Below, piece by piece: positions 18,750 through 27,235 of a stretch of 64,000 bases of DNA. Source of the DNA: Alkalihalobacillus sp. CinArs1 (GTDB taxonomy: Bacteria > Bacillota > Bacilli > Bacillales > Guptibacillaceae); NCBI RefSeq assembly GCF_947387515.1, contig NZ_CANDOB010000003.1, positions 266,001 through 330,000 of the forward strand, given 5' to 3'. The notes beneath the pieces are model-generated. The model did no database searches, was not told where the DNA came from, and was given only the letters and a program-made list of their open reading frames with translations. Position 1 is the first letter of the stretch, and the number at the start of each line of letters is the position of its first letter. The translations under genes were made by a program, and so were the position numbers.

Positions 18750-19073
18750 ATGAAAATACTAATAATAACCCTTATCCCAATAAGCATAATGGTAAGTTTA
18801 CTCCTACATAAATTTAGGAAGCTATCAACGCTTAGAGAATCAATAGAATTTTTATACTTTATTGAAGCAAAGAATAGAGGTTTTCAGCAATTTCTTCAAA
18901 GAGTTAAATTTTTGTTTATCATTTTCTATATTCTTTTTTGGACTTGCTACCCTATTTTGTTATTCTTATCTTCATCAATATTCGAAATCCGCCTATATCT
19001 ACTAAGTATAATAATGATCCTTGCTCCTATTATAGGAGGTCGGTTAGTTAGAGTGTTATCCCTCAAAAAATAA
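18750..19073 (+). CDS. Small membrane protein (107 residues)
   Basis: Plus-strand gene with AGGAGT before ATG. It has an N-terminal hydrophobic segment (about residues 1-20), a charged middle with IEAKNRGFQQFLQRVKFLF, and two further hydrophobic segments. A clear GC-rich hairpin (19176-19204) follows about 100 bases later. No family recognised; orientation is opposite to most neighbours. Confidence 0.6.
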   Translation: MKILIITLIPISIMVSLLLHKFRKLSTLRESIEFLYFIEAKNRGFQQFLQRVKFLFIIFYILFWTCYPILLFLSSSIFEIRLYLLSIIMILAPIIGGRLVRVLSLKK

Positions 19074-19175
19074 CACTAAAAATTTATATTATTAATAGGT
19101 AGATAATAGATAGGTGTTTCAAATGTCTATTTTCACAATACTCGCCCCAATTCTTGAAGACTTCAAACGAAGACA

Positions 19176-19204
19176 ATAACCCTGCCAATTCAGCAGGGTT
19201 ATTT
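19176..19204. terminator. Bidirectional terminator
   Basis: AATAACCCTGC / GCAGGGTTATT forms an 11-bp stem between the convergent genes at 19073 and 19208. Confidence 0.8.
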
Positions 19205-19207
19205 AAT

Positions 19208-20092
19208 TCATTTTAAAACTTCTTTAGCATCTTTCGGTAATACCCGTACTTGCTTTAAATACATAGTCATATTTTCATCCTCATGGGATGGGTAGTTAAA
19301 CGACAGATAATATGCAATATCTTTGCCTAATTCTCTAAATAACTCCCCACAAATGAACAACGAATTCCATATGTTCTCGTAGTTGTCATCAGAGTAAGTA
19401 GCTTTGTACTTATTCCAGTGAGAGTCCGGAAGCTGTTTTCTAAAATAGTTTCCTACTTTTCCAGTTGATACTTCGAAATTAGTGGCAATCCCAATCCACC
19501 ATTCAACCATCTTATTTAACTCCTGTCTAACCACACGTTCCATCATGAATTTTGCATAGGGTAACTCATCTCGCCACATGCTTTTAGCAATGTTTTGTTG
19601 GCACCACCAGAAGTTATTACAGCAGCTTAAATACATAGACTCAGTAGGTTTTTTTACATGGTAGTCACTATCGGACGGCTCTGGGATACTAGGTAAACAA
19701 TTATCTTTATCTAACAAAGGAACCGTTAGTTTGTCTTTTAAATAATGCTCCCTCATATGCTCTTTCGTTTCAATATGAAGATCAATCCGATTGCCATCGT
19801 CGAAGAGCATTAAATACCCATAAGATTCACTAAAATTCGTTTCCATTCCGCTTTCCTTACTATTTTTATCTGGTTCTTGGAACATAAGTATATTTCCAAA
19901 TCCATGTACCCAATCTTCACTCTTGATAAATGGCAAGGTTTCTTTTACTACATATACAATATCGTAATCTTGAAAGATATCTTTTGACACGTTCGGATTT
20001 GTCCTGGAACCATTCATATATACAGCACGAACTCTTTGATCTTCCTTACCTCTTTTGATTATGAGGTCCATCATTTCTTGTTCACTTCTCAT
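19208..20092 (-). CDS. ANT(6)-like aminoglycoside 6-adenylyltransferase
   Basis: A 294-residue protein of the AadK/AadE family, which adenylylates streptomycin at O-6 using ATP. The nucleotidyltransferase motif NGSRTNPNVSKDIFQDYDIV (GS...DxD) lies near residue 28, and a third acidic residue is in DGNRIDLHIETKE. The Trp-rich NNFWWCQQNIAKSMWRDELP and the C-terminal helical domain match the family. Ribosome site GGAGGG precedes ATG. It may confer streptomycin resistance, as chromosomal aadK does in Bacillus subtilis, but activity cannot be read from sequence. Confidence 0.85.
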   Translation of the reverse strand: MRSEQEMMDLIIKRGKEDQRVRAVYMNGSRTNPNVSKDIFQDYDIVYVVKETLPFIKSEDWVHGFGNILMFQEPDKNSKESGMETNFSESYGYLMLFDDGNRIDLHIETKEHMREHYLKDKLTVPLLDKDNCLPSIPEPSDSDYHVKKPTESMYLSCCNNFWWCQQNIAKSMWRDELPYAKFMMERVVRQELNKMVEWWIGIATNFEVSTGKVGNYFRKQLPDSHWNKYKATYSDDNYENIWNSLFICGELFRELGKDIAYYLSFNYPSHEDENMTMYLKQVRVLPKDAKEVLK

Positions 20093-20302
20093 TTATTTTC
20101 CCTCCGTAGATGTAATAGTTTAAATTAGTTGGTTGTTCCATCTTAAGGAGGATCTCGTGAATGATATCTCTCACTTCTTAATAATGATGTTTATACCTTA
20201 TTAAATATTCTCTTCATATGTAAATTCCTTTCACTGAAAATATCTCTATTTAGCATGGTTCGATAGCCGAAAAGAAAAACCCTTCTTAGGTTAACTAATT
20301 AT
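20093..20302. other. Intergenic region
   Basis: No supported gene. A plus-strand AAGGAGG followed by GTG opens only a 15-codon frame (VNDISHFLIMMFIPY), perhaps the start of a deleted gene. Confidence 0.35.
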
Positions 20303-20368
20303 AAAATAGAGAGCATAATACACATTTAGTGATATGCTCCCTTTACTTGAAGACTCGAATTCGAGGTG
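20303..20368. repeat. Cassette-boundary element 10
   Basis: AAAATAGA, hairpin GAGCATAATAC / GTGATATGCTC (20311-20339), right arm CTTTACTTGAAGACTCGAATTCGAGG. Confidence 0.75.
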
Positions 20369-20558
20369 TTTGTGTAAACCTATAAGTAAAACATCAATAT
20401 TTTTAAAATTAAATATTTCTAAAGGTTTATTACCGTTTTTCTATACTTTACTTAGTTTATTTACATTCAATACCCCAAATAGTCAAAAGACTTAACTTAC
20501 TGTCTTCATACGTGTCTTTGCAAAGGTTCTTTCACAAGAAGTAAAATAAAATATAAAT

Positions 20559-20598
20559 GGGGAAGGTTCTCGTGTTTGTCAAACCCGAGAACCTTCCC
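20559..20598 (-). terminator. Terminator of the IclR-linked operon
   Basis: GGGAAGGTTCTCG / CGAGAACCTTCCC is a long stem just after the stop at 20614. Confidence 0.75.
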
Positions 20599-20613
20599 AA
20601 CACAGTTCAAATC

Positions 20614-21072
20614 TTAATCTTTATCCAAGAAACGTCTAACTCCTGCTACACAGTAATCGTGATCCATTTGCGGAGTAAGCCCAGCTACGGTAACAGAACC
20701 GATCGTACCTACCCCTTTGATTGTAATAGGCAAAGAGCCGCCGACAGCTTGGTACTCCTCAACTGGAAGCAAGGAACTTTCGTTGTGTGTGGTGCCCATT
20801 TCTTCAAAACGAGCTGCAATGAATTGTGTGCTGTGATTGTAATGGTCCACGACGTTTTTTTTGCGGTATAACCATTTTATATTCTCTTCTGATGTTCCAT
20901 CCATTAGATGAGTGAAAAGCGGCAGACGATTTTTCTCGATGTGCACCGCCACAGACTTGCCGTTCTCTTTCGCATATTGGACGAGTTCCATGCCCAGTTT
21001 TAATGCCTGTTCATTTGTAAATTGGTCGAATACCAGCTCATCCTCGAGTTGTAGTAGACCTTCTATATTCAT
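20614..21072 (-). CDS. UPF0303 / GlcG-HbpS-like protein
   Basis: A 152-residue cytoplasmic protein of the UPF0303 group in the GlcG/HbpS fold family, often labelled heme-degrading domain protein. Recognisable parts are SVAVHIEKNRLPLFTHLMDG, VEEYQAVGGSLPITI and GVGTIGSVTVAGL. The family function is not settled. It lies 12 bases after an MFS transporter gene in the same direction, with an IclR-type regulator at the head, so the three form an operon. No cassette element lies inside it. Confidence 0.82.
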   Translation of the reverse strand: MNIEGLLQLEDELVFDQFTNEQALKLGMELVQYAKENGKSVAVHIEKNRLPLFTHLMDGTSEENIKWLYRKKNVVDHYNHSTQFIAARFEEMGTTHNESSLLPVEEYQAVGGSLPITIKGVGTIGSVTVAGLTPQMDHDYCVAGVRRFLDKD

Positions 21073-21084
21073 ATCTATTCTCCT

Positions 21085-22272
21085 TTAAAATAAATGTTGT
21101 TTCTTATCTAGTCGGTAGTTGATCACAGCCAGAAGAAGTGCGATGGTCACCATAATGGCACCAACCCAAGCTGTATCAAGGTAATTCATCTTCTCCACAA
21201 CGAAACCACCGATCGCAGAACCGCCGGCAATTCCTATATTGAAAGCGGAGATGTTCATCGCCGATGCGACATCCTTCGCTTTTGGTACAAGTTTCTCAGC
21301 GAGCATGAGAATGTAGGACTGGACCCCCGGAGTCAACATAAAGGCGAATAAACCTAGAATAAAGACTGATGGATAGCTAAAGGTCTGGTTTGGAAGCAAT
21401 ACCATTTGCAAAAGAAGTACGAAGATTTGGATGAAGAATACAAATCGCAACGCTTTTACAGGATGGCTGTTGCTCACTTTACCACCGACGATATTCCCAA
21501 TCGACACGGCTATTCCGTATAATAGAAGCATCCATGATATAGCCCCTTCGGTGAACCCGCTTACCTCCTCTAGTATTGGAGAAAGGTAAGTGAATAGCAC
21601 GAAAGTCCCTCCGAAACCGAATGCTGTCATCAGTAGAGCAAGTAGAATTCTTGAGTTCGATACAAGCCGTCCTACATCACCGAGGGTAGGAGATTCAGTC
21701 GGTCGCTTCATTCGATCCACTGCCCATAGATTGGCAACTAGTCCGATGAGTCCAAGTACTGCCACAGAATAGAAGGTAGCTCTCCAACCAACCGCTTGTC
21801 CCACAAATGTCCCGAATGGTACGCCGATAATGGTAGCCACCGTCAATCCAGTAAACATAATGGAAATGGCTGAGGATTGCTTGTCTTTCGGCACAAGTTC
21901 CGCAGCTACAGTTGCAGCAATGGCGAAGAACACGCCATGAGCTACAGCTGTAATAATACGTGATATTAACAATAACTCATATGTCCCGGAGAGCCCTGAG
22001 AGGACATTTCCAAGGATGAAAACGGACATGAAAGTAAGGAGCAATCCTTTCTTTGGAAGCTTTCCCGTCATTGTCGTAACAATGGGAGTCCCGATAGCAA
22101 TGGCTGCTGCGTAACCTGAGATCAAGGTCCCTGCTTTGGTTACGGAAATATCCAGATCCGATGCAACGGTTTGAAGGAGTCCGACAATAACAAACTCTGT
22201 CGTACCGATAGCAAAAGCACTAATGGCTAGTGACAAAAGTCCGATGATCGCTTTTGATGATAATTTACTCAT
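21085..22272 (-). CDS. DHA1-type MFS efflux transporter
   Basis: A 395-residue, 12-segment MFS protein of the drug:H+ antiporter (AraJ/YdhP-like) group. The opening AISAFAIGTTEFVIVGLLQT is characteristic, as are the conserved HGVFFAIAATVAAELVPKDK and GVPFGTFVGQAVGWRATF (motif C region). Ribosome site AAGGAGGAG precedes ATG. It is the second gene of the IclR-MFS-UPF0303 operon. Substrate not assignable. Confidence 0.88.
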   Translation of the reverse strand: MSKLSSKAIIGLLSLAISAFAIGTTEFVIVGLLQTVASDLDISVTKAGTLISGYAAAIAIGTPIVTTMTGKLPKKGLLLTFMSVFILGNVLSGLSGTYELLLISRIITAVAHGVFFAIAATVAAELVPKDKQSSAISIMFTGLTVATIIGVPFGTFVGQAVGWRATFYSVAVLGLIGLVANLWAVDRMKRPTESPTLGDVGRLVSNSRILLALLMTAFGFGGTFVLFTYLSPILEEVSGFTEGAISWMLLLYGIAVSIGNIVGGKVSNSHPVKALRFVFFIQIFVLLLQMVLLPNQTFSYPSVFILGLFAFMLTPGVQSYILMLAEKLVPKAKDVASAMNISAFNIGIAGGSAIGGFVVEKMNYLDTAWVGAIMVTIALLLAVINYRLDKKQHLF

Positions 22273-22297
22273 AGCTGTCTCCTCCTTGACGTCTTAA

Positions 22298-23032
22298 TTA
22301 CAATAGTTTTGAAATTTGAGCGCTACATGCTCTGATCTTTTTACTGACCTGAGTGACGTATTGTTTTGGAATTCTACTAGCCGGTCCAGATAATGCCAAA
22401 GAAGCCACCACTTCTCCGTTTCGATAAATGGGAGCAGCGATACAACGAAGCCCGACTTCCGTTTCTTCATCATCCACTGCATAGCCTTGATTTTGAATGG
22501 CTTTGAGGTGATAGAGAAACAATTGTTCATCATCGAATGTATTCTCCGTTTGCTTCTTCCACTGTAGCTTTTTCAGGAATTTCCTTTGTTTTGATTCGTC
22601 AAAAAAAGCGACAATGGCTTTCCCAAGGGCGCTTCCATGCGCAGGATCACGATCCCCGACCTCAGAATGAATGCGCATAGCATGTGTACCATCGACTACC
22701 TGAGTCGTAACCACATCCGTCCCGTCCAATATCCCAATATATGCGGTTTCTCCCAGCTCCTGGCTTAGTTCGTACAGAGGAGAAACCGACACCCAATCCA
22801 CTAAAGGATTGTGGTTTTGTTTGAATTCCGCTAGCTTAGAAGAAACCCGATAAACTTGACCGTTCTTCTCTACATATTCCATGTGTTCTAGAGTATGGAG
22901 CATGCGGAAGGCCGTCGTTTTGTTGAGCTTCATGTGATGCATCACTTCGTTCATTGTCATTCCCCCGCTCTCCATCAGCAAATCGAGAATGATCAATCCT
23001 TTTTTCAACGTTGAAACTTCATATTGACTCAT
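22298..23032 (-). CDS. IclR-family transcriptional regulator
   Basis: A 244-residue regulator. The N-terminal winged helix has GLIILDLLMESGGMTMNEVM and KLNKTTAFRMLHTLEHMEYV. The C-terminal IclR effector domain includes GETAYIGILDGTDVVTTQVV, GSALGKAIVAFFDE, GYAVDDEETEVGLRCIAAPI and VASLALSGPASRIP. The start at 23032 is chosen for the AAGGGGG upstream; the open frame extends 19 codons. It heads the operon with an MFS transporter and a UPF0303 protein and presumably controls it. Effector unknown. Confidence 0.9.
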   Translation of the reverse strand: MSQYEVSTLKKGLIILDLLMESGGMTMNEVMHHMKLNKTTAFRMLHTLEHMEYVEKNGQVYRVSSKLAEFKQNHNPLVDWVSVSPLYELSQELGETAYIGILDGTDVVTTQVVDGTHAMRIHSEVGDRDPAHGSALGKAIVAFFDESKQRKFLKKLQWKKQTENTFDDEQLFLYHLKAIQNQGYAVDDEETEVGLRCIAAPIYRNGEVVASLALSGPASRIPKQYVTQVSKKIRACSAQISKLL

Positions 23033-23087
23033 GAGTGTGTGCCCCCTTTGCACAGTTGTTATCATATAGCGCCGAAAAGTGAATATC

Positions 23088-23130
23088 AAAAAAAGAAGTT
23101 GTGGTTTCGATATATGAAACTCACAACTTC
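23088..23130 (-). terminator. Hairpin upstream of iclR-type gene
   Basis: GAAGTTGTGGTTTC / GAAACTCACAACTTC with an A-run at 23088-23094 would terminate minus-strand transcription from the cassette side and insulate the operon. No intact gene ends just before it. Confidence 0.65.
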
Positions 23131-23185
23131 ATGATTAGCTTCTAAACCTAATCTTATTCTTTAATAAGGTATAACCAATATTGAA

Positions 23186-23233
23186 CAAAAAAGCGATTGC
23201 TCTTGTTGAACAATCGCCCCCGATAATGGAATA
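23186..23233. repeat. Cassette-boundary element 11
   Basis: AACAAAAAA, hairpin GCGATTGCTCTTGTTGAACAATCGC (arms GCGATTG / CAATCGC), CCCCGATAATGGAAT right arm. The stem sequence is unlike the common GGAGCG form, yet pairs fully. Confidence 0.75.
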
Positions 23234-23240
23234 AAACATT

Positions 23241-23672
23241 TTAAAAATCTATATAGAATGGTTGTAAACTTTCATCCAAACAATATTCAATTCTCTCTCT
23301 GAAATTTTTATATGTTACCATTTTTAGCGCTTTTTCAATAGGATAGAAACCTACTTCCAAACTCTCTGGTGAAGTGGCTATTTTACCTCCTACTGATTTT
23401 GCTAAGAACAGTGTATTACATATTGATCCGTGAACATTTTGAAATACCCCGCAGAATTTATCCACTTCAATATCGATACCTGTTTCCTCTTTTGTTTCTC
23501 TTATCACAGCCTCAATTAGAGATTCTCCCTCTTCAACTTGTCCGCCAGGCATTTCCCAACCTCTCCTAGGTCCCCTGATTAATAAAATCTGTTTCTGTTC
23601 ATTGATGACAATAGCTGCTGCCGAGACTATATGTTTTGGTGGTGAATAGTTATCTAATGTACTTTTGTTCAA
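23241..23672 (-). CDS. Nudix hydrolase
   Basis: A 143-residue Nudix protein. The Nudix box GGQVEEGESLIEAVIRETKE followed by ETGI fits GX5EX7REUXEEXGU. Such enzymes hydrolyse nucleoside diphosphates linked to another group; the substrate cannot be predicted. Start TTG at 23672 behind GAGGAG. It is single-gene cassette cargo between elements at 23186 and about 23769. Confidence 0.88.
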   Translation of the reverse strand: MNKSTLDNYSPPKHIVSAAAIVINEQKQILLIRGPRRGWEMPGGQVEEGESLIEAVIRETKEETGIDIEVDKFCGVFQNVHGSICNTLFLAKSVGGKIATSPESLEVGFYPIEKALKMVTYKNFRERIEYCLDESLQPFYIDF

Positions 23673-23768
23673 TAGAATTTCTCCTCATATGAATATTTGT
23701 TAGTGCGTTTATTTACCTTTCAAAACTCGGCTCGTTCTAACTTTAAGGTCCTATTTCTTAATTAAATA

Positions 23769-23790
23769 TCTGCTCCCTATAATGAAACAA
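23769..23790. repeat. Cassette-boundary element 12 (right half)
   Basis: TCTGCTCCCTATAATGAAAC; no left hairpin strand visible. Confidence 0.5.
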
Positions 23791-23791
23791 T

Positions 23792-23983
23792 CTACTCCTT
23801 GTTGCGAACTAAATAAAAAGGAAAATAAGCTAACAATAGACCCAGTGTCATTAATATCAAAAAAGTCCAAGAACCTCCATCCATTGCTTGCTCTAAGAAT
23901 ATGGAGTTATAGAATAATAAAAAGAATGAAACAATAAATGTGATTAGACCAAGAGTAATGTTAATTTTATATCTTATGGTCAT
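23792..23983 (-). CDS. Two-helix small membrane protein (63 residues)
   Basis: Minus-strand gene with TTGGAGGG before ATG. Two hydrophobic segments (about 9-28 and 38-57) with the end LVRNKE. No family recognised. It fills one unit between elements. Confidence 0.65.
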   Translation of the reverse strand: MTIRYKINITLGLITFIVSFFLLFYNSIFLEQAMDGGSWTFLILMTLGLLLAYFPFYLVRNKE

Positions 23984-24045
23984 TCAATTCCCTCCAATTA
24001 ATCCTTATTCATCAGTTGCTACGTCAATTGAAGAGTCTTTGTATT

Positions 24046-24068
24046 TAGCATTTGCTCCCTTTTTTGGA
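24046..24068. repeat. Cassette-boundary element 13 (weak)
   Basis: GCATTTGCTCCCTTTTTTGGAATAG looks like a decayed right half. Confidence 0.35.
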
Positions 24069-24086
24069 ATAGCCTACTCTCAATAC

Positions 24087-24455
24087 TTAACGAAACTGTT
24101 CTCTGAAAATAAACTTATATTTAGGCTTTAGTGTAATCTCAATAATGTTTTCAAATCTCTCTGATGCTCCGTGTATCAATCGAATTATTGAACTATCCTT
24201 CCTATCCTCTACAATTTCTAGCTTCTTTACTGAGTGAAATTCAATATAAGACAAAACGTTAGTTGTTTTCTTATCCTTCACACTTAATGAAAACTTCTGA
24301 TAAAAAGGTGAAATAATTACTTCGAAGGCTTCGTGCTTATTCTCAAAAGAAAATGTTGATTTATCATTATATAAATCATCTGTTTCATCGTTTCTTTCAG
24401 GCAGTGCTTCGAAGACTGATATTAGGTTTAACTCTCCTGGATACTCCATCATCAT
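24087..24455 (-). CDS. Uncharacterised 122-residue protein
   Basis: Hydrophilic cytoplasmic protein of about 120 residues with alternating beta-like segments (FEVIISPFYQKFSLSVKD, SYIEFHSVKKLEIVEDRK). AAGGAG precedes a cluster of three ATG codons, so the true start is one of them. The size and make-up resemble small immunity-type proteins, but I do not recognise a family. It forms a single-gene unit. Confidence 0.6.
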   Translation of the reverse strand: MMMEYPGELNLISVFEALPERNDETDDLYNDKSTFSFENKHEAFEVIISPFYQKFSLSVKDKKTTNVLSYIEFHSVKKLEIVEDRKDSSIIRLIHGASERFENIIEITLKPKYKFIFREQFR

Positions 24456-24481
24456 TACTCCTTTTTGCTACCCAATATACC

Positions 24482-24595
24482 ATTACCAATTACTTTAACT
24501 TATATAAATATAGTTCCACTTAAGATAATAAAACAAAAAAGAGCGTAACCCTTCTAGATCATCGCTCCCATTAATTGAAGAATCAAAATCAAGAC
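24482..24595. repeat. Cassette-boundary element 14
   Basis: Left arm ATTACCAATTACTTTAACTT, AAACAAAAAA, hairpin GAGCGTAACC / GATCATCGCTC (24541-24568), right arm CATTAATTGAAGAATCAAAATCAAGA. Confidence 0.8.
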
Positions 24596-24743
24596 ATTGA
24601 GGAGGATAAAATTCATTTGCTCCACCTCTCCCCCATACTCTCACTTTGTCTCTTTCTTTAAATTCTGAAAATGAATCAAAAAAAACTATCGATATGAAAC
24701 ACGTGAGCATTGTATAGTTTGTCATTTTCTCTAGAAAGTTCAT
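24596..24743 (-). pseudogene. Remnant of a DUF3221-like gene
   Basis: The minus-strand frame from 24743 holds MLTCFISIVFFDSFSEFKER and then DKVRVWGRGGANEFYPPQ, which resembles the C-terminal end of DUF3221 lipoproteins (typically GDKVKVW...ESYPAQ). The frame then runs on through the boundary element, so the natural end has been lost, and most of the domain is missing. Read as a deletion remnant. Confidence 0.45.
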
Positions 24744-24754
24744 TCCAACTCATA

Positions 24755-24858
24755 TTAACAGCCTGTTCCTATCGCCCCTTAAAATAAATACACAGGAAGG
24801 AAGCGTAATCCTTTCTAAATCAACGCTTCCGATTGTTAATAGTAAGTTCAATTTGAAA
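24755..24858. repeat. Cassette-boundary element 15
   Basis: Left arm CAGCCTGTTCCTATCGCCCCTTA, AGGAAGG, hairpin AAGCGTAATCC / AATCAACGCTT (24801-24828), right arm CCGATTGTTAATAGTAAGTTCAATTTG. The outer stem base has changed from GG/CC with matching partner. Confidence 0.75.
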
Positions 24859-24974
24859 GTGCAAATAATCGTACAATAAGAAGTGTTAAATAGATAATTT
24901 AAATAGTCTAGATCACCAATTTCACTCATATTGTTAAAGACATTTGATCATTTACTAACGAGGTGATAAGTAAA

Positions 24975-25724
24975 ATGAATAAACAATTAACTAATATGAT
25001 TACTGGACTTATGGCTATTTATTTCATTTATCATTTAATTATTGCCGGGCTTAATGCTGTATGGAATTGGTTTCTTAGTCTGCTTAATTTCATAGGGATT
25101 TGGGTACATAATCATATTGAAATAATTTTAATTTGTCTTGTAATAATTACTATTGTGCCTATAATATTGAAACTTATATTTAGAGTAGAAAATAAACCTA
25201 CATCCACTTATACTGAACAACCAGGTAACGAATCTATTCAATTAAGCGAAGAAGAAAAACAAAAAGCTTCTTTTGAACGATGGCATCATATTAAACAAGA
25301 TCCCACTTCAAATCAAACCCAACAAATGATAGAAGTGATGAATGAAATGCTTAAATCGAATCGCCATCGAAAAGAAAACGAGGGTATTTATAATAATTTA
25401 TTGAATATGAACGGTTTAGGATATGTTTACTTTGTTAAAACACCTGATGGAACTACTAAAATCGGTTTAACTAAGAAAGATCCTTTTAAACGCATTACTC
25501 AAATATTTGGGGGTGTGAATACCTCTTATAATGTGGAAGTCATTCACTTAATTCGTACTAATCATCCAGAAAAAACGGAAAGGAAATTCCATAAGTACTT
25601 TGAAACAAAAAGATATATTAATCTAAATGATCCCACTGAAAAAAGCGAATTTTTTCATCTAGATCGTGATGATTGGAGATGGATTAGACGCCAATCCACC
25701 AATGCTTTAGCTCGTGCGAAATAA
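24975..25724 (+). CDS. Membrane-anchored T5orf172/MUG113-type GIY-YIG protein
   Basis: A 249-residue protein. Two N-terminal hydrophobic segments (about 8-35 and 40-65) are followed by a charged linker. The C-terminal domain has GYVYFVKTPDGTTKIGLTKK (the GIY-YIG-like VYFVK...KIGLT core) and ends with KYFETKRYINLNDPTEKSEF and HLDRDDWRWIRR, as in the T5orf172/MUG113 family. These are predicted nucleases. GAGGTG precedes the ATG at 24975. It is one of the few plus-strand genes in the array, so this unit is inverted relative to most. A membrane-bound nuclease-like domain could act in defence, but that is conjecture. Confidence 0.7.
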   Translation: MNKQLTNMITGLMAIYFIYHLIIAGLNAVWNWFLSLLNFIGIWVHNHIEIILICLVIITIVPIILKLIFRVENKPTSTYTEQPGNESIQLSEEEKQKASFERWHHIKQDPTSNQTQQMIEVMNEMLKSNRHRKENEGIYNNLLNMNGLGYVYFVKTPDGTTKIGLTKKDPFKRITQIFGGVNTSYNVEVIHLIRTNHPEKTERKFHKYFETKRYINLNDPTEKSEFFHLDRDDWRWIRRQSTNALARAK

Positions 25725-25822
25725 TTTAAAATAACCTGTTAAAAGAATGGTGAAATAATTCCAGTTAGCAATTTTAAAAATTCAATTTACATAAGGAATC
25801 TTGATAATATATCACAACTAAA

Positions 25823-25848
25823 CACCGCAAAAAGCGGTGCTTTTTTCT
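25823..25848 (+). terminator. Terminator of the GIY-YIG gene
   Basis: CACCGC-AAAAA-GCGGTG followed by CTTTTTT. Confidence 0.85.
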
Positions 25849-25904
25849 GCAAAAAACCTCAAATTAATAATATATTGAGCTATTTCTAGTAAAACTTTTA
25901 CTTA

Positions 25905-25940
25905 TTAAAAGCTCCCTATTAAGGAAGATGACCTCGAATA
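25905..25940. repeat. Cassette-boundary element 16 (right half)
   Basis: TTAAAAGCTCCCTATTAAGGAAGATGACCTCGAATACG carries right arm and tail; the hairpin is degenerate. Confidence 0.5.
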
Positions 25941-26019
25941 CGATTTCTCTATACAATTAGTGATAATTCATCTTATCTTAGGTGAAATTAATAACATTAT
26001 GTTATGAGAGGATGTAATT

Positions 26020-26514
26020 ATGTTTTCAAAAGTTTCAGCACTAAGTATACCTTTTCTCTTTATTTCACTATTATCTTCTTATAACACGTATGCCTTTTCA
26101 GATAGTGACGAAAGTCGATCGTGTAATATCAACCAGTTAGTAGTGAAAGACATTACGAGTAGTTACCCAGAATTAATTCCTTACCTAAAAGACGACAATT
26201 CACTTCGCTATTCGATAGATGACTTACAAAAAGCACTAATAATTGAAGGTACCGAATCCTCACATCTTAAATCTTTATTACCTTTGTATAGTGGTGCTTC
26301 ACAAGGTGAGAAAATGCTATTAATTGTAGGTGGAATGGAGCCATTACCGCCAAAATATGATAATTCATTTGTGGGATATTTTATATATAAGAAAATCGAC
26401 GGATCCAACGTCAAGATAACCCTGAGAAGAGGAACTGCCTCTTGGGACATAGTAAGTAAAGACATAGAAAGAAGCAAAACTGTATCCCTTTCAAAAAAAT
26501 GCAAACACAACTAA
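26020..26514 (+). CDS. Exported protein of unknown function
   Basis: A 164-residue protein with a signal peptide (hydrophobic residues 6-24, likely cleavage after TYAF). The mature part contains DITSSYPELIPYLKDDNSLR, GASQGEKMLLIVGGMEPLPP and KITLRRGTASWDIVSKDI. Two cysteines (NINQ region and KKCKHN) could form a disulfide. Ribosome site GAGAGGATG precedes ATG. No family recognised. Plus-strand orientation, like the GIY-YIG gene next to it. Confidence 0.65.
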   Translation: MFSKVSALSIPFLFISLLSSYNTYAFSDSDESRSCNINQLVVKDITSSYPELIPYLKDDNSLRYSIDDLQKALIIEGTESSHLKSLLPLYSGASQGEKMLLIVGGMEPLPPKYDNSFVGYFIYKKIDGSNVKITLRRGTASWDIVSKDIERSKTVSLSKKCKHN

Positions 26515-26525
26515 AAGAATTAATT

Positions 26526-26574
26526 CTAAGGGAGCAACCTTTCTAAAGATAAGCTCCCGATAATTGAACATAGA
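26526..26574. repeat. Cassette-boundary element 17
   Basis: Hairpin GGGAGCAACCTTTCTAAAGATAAGCTCCC (arms GGGAGC / GCTCCC) with right arm GATAATTGAACATAG. The arm and all DNA beyond match 7563 onward; the hairpin itself does not. Confidence 0.8.
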
Positions 26575-26587
26575 CTATTAATTATTA

Positions 26588-27046
26588 CTAAAATGAAATC
26601 ATCAGTAGCTCTTTAACCTCTTCATACAACTTAGGATGGTTTTCAGTCGAAACATATTTAAGCTTGTTACCAGAAGGATCTTGGTAAATGAAAGAACCAT
26701 CTTCAAACATATTAATAAAATAGGTTTTCCCCTGCAATTTTTCATTTTCTGATAAAGCAATTATGTAGTTACTAGTTTCATTTAATAACTTATTCTTCTC
26801 ATTAATTTTTTCTGGTTTTTGTTTAGTCACTTCGACACTTTCTAACTTTTGTATCAAAGTACTAATCTTCTCAATATCCTTTACCTCTTTTTTGGTCTCA
26901 TCACTGGCAATCTCCTTACTATTTACACCTTGTATGAGGATAAATCTATAATCCCCCTCAATTTCAATGGTATCGGCTCCGTTCCCGCATCCACCTAAAA
27001 TAGTTAAACTCATCATTAACACCATTACTAATTTCATAATATTCAT
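26588..27046 (-). CDS. Small lipoprotein, cassette copy B
   Basis: A 152-residue predicted lipoprotein, lipobox ILGGC, 138 of 152 residues identical to the product of 7594-8052. Differences are scattered (14 substitutions, no gaps), so both copies appear to have been kept in frame. The unit around it, from GATAATTGAACATAG to GCTCCCGTTAGT, is copied as well. Function unknown. Confidence 0.8.
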   Translation of the reverse strand: MNIMKLVMVLMMSLTILGGCGNGADTIEIEGDYRFILIQGVNSKEIASDETKKEVKDIEKISTLIQKLESVEVTKQKPEKINEKNKLLNETSNYIIALSENEKLQGKTYFINMFEDGSFIYQDPSGNKLKYVSTENHPKLYEEVKELLMISF

Positions 27047-27074
27047 TTCATTACACCTAGCTTCCTACAACACT

Positions 27075-27188
27075 GTTCAACACCAATCATTTCAAAATGA
27101 AGGAAATTTTTCAATCATACTTTAAAAAACAAGAGCGTATCTGATGACAGATATGCTCCCGTTAGTATAAGACTCGATTTCAAGATAC
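27075..27188. repeat. Cassette-boundary element 18
   Basis: Left arm GTTCAACACCAATCATTTC, hairpin GAGCGTATCT / AGATATGCTC (27133-27158), right arm CGTTAGTATAAGACTCGATTTCAAGATA. It is the partner of element 3; the match ends at GTTAGT. Confidence 0.85.
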
Positions 27189-27235
27189 CTTGTAATAGAT
27201 CTCTAACTAAACAAAGCACACTTTAGTTCAATAAG

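Noticed and set aside
23792..24455. Toxin-antitoxin pair
   Set aside because: The two small genes are separated by a decayed element and about 100 bases, and neither matches a toxin or antitoxin family I recognise.
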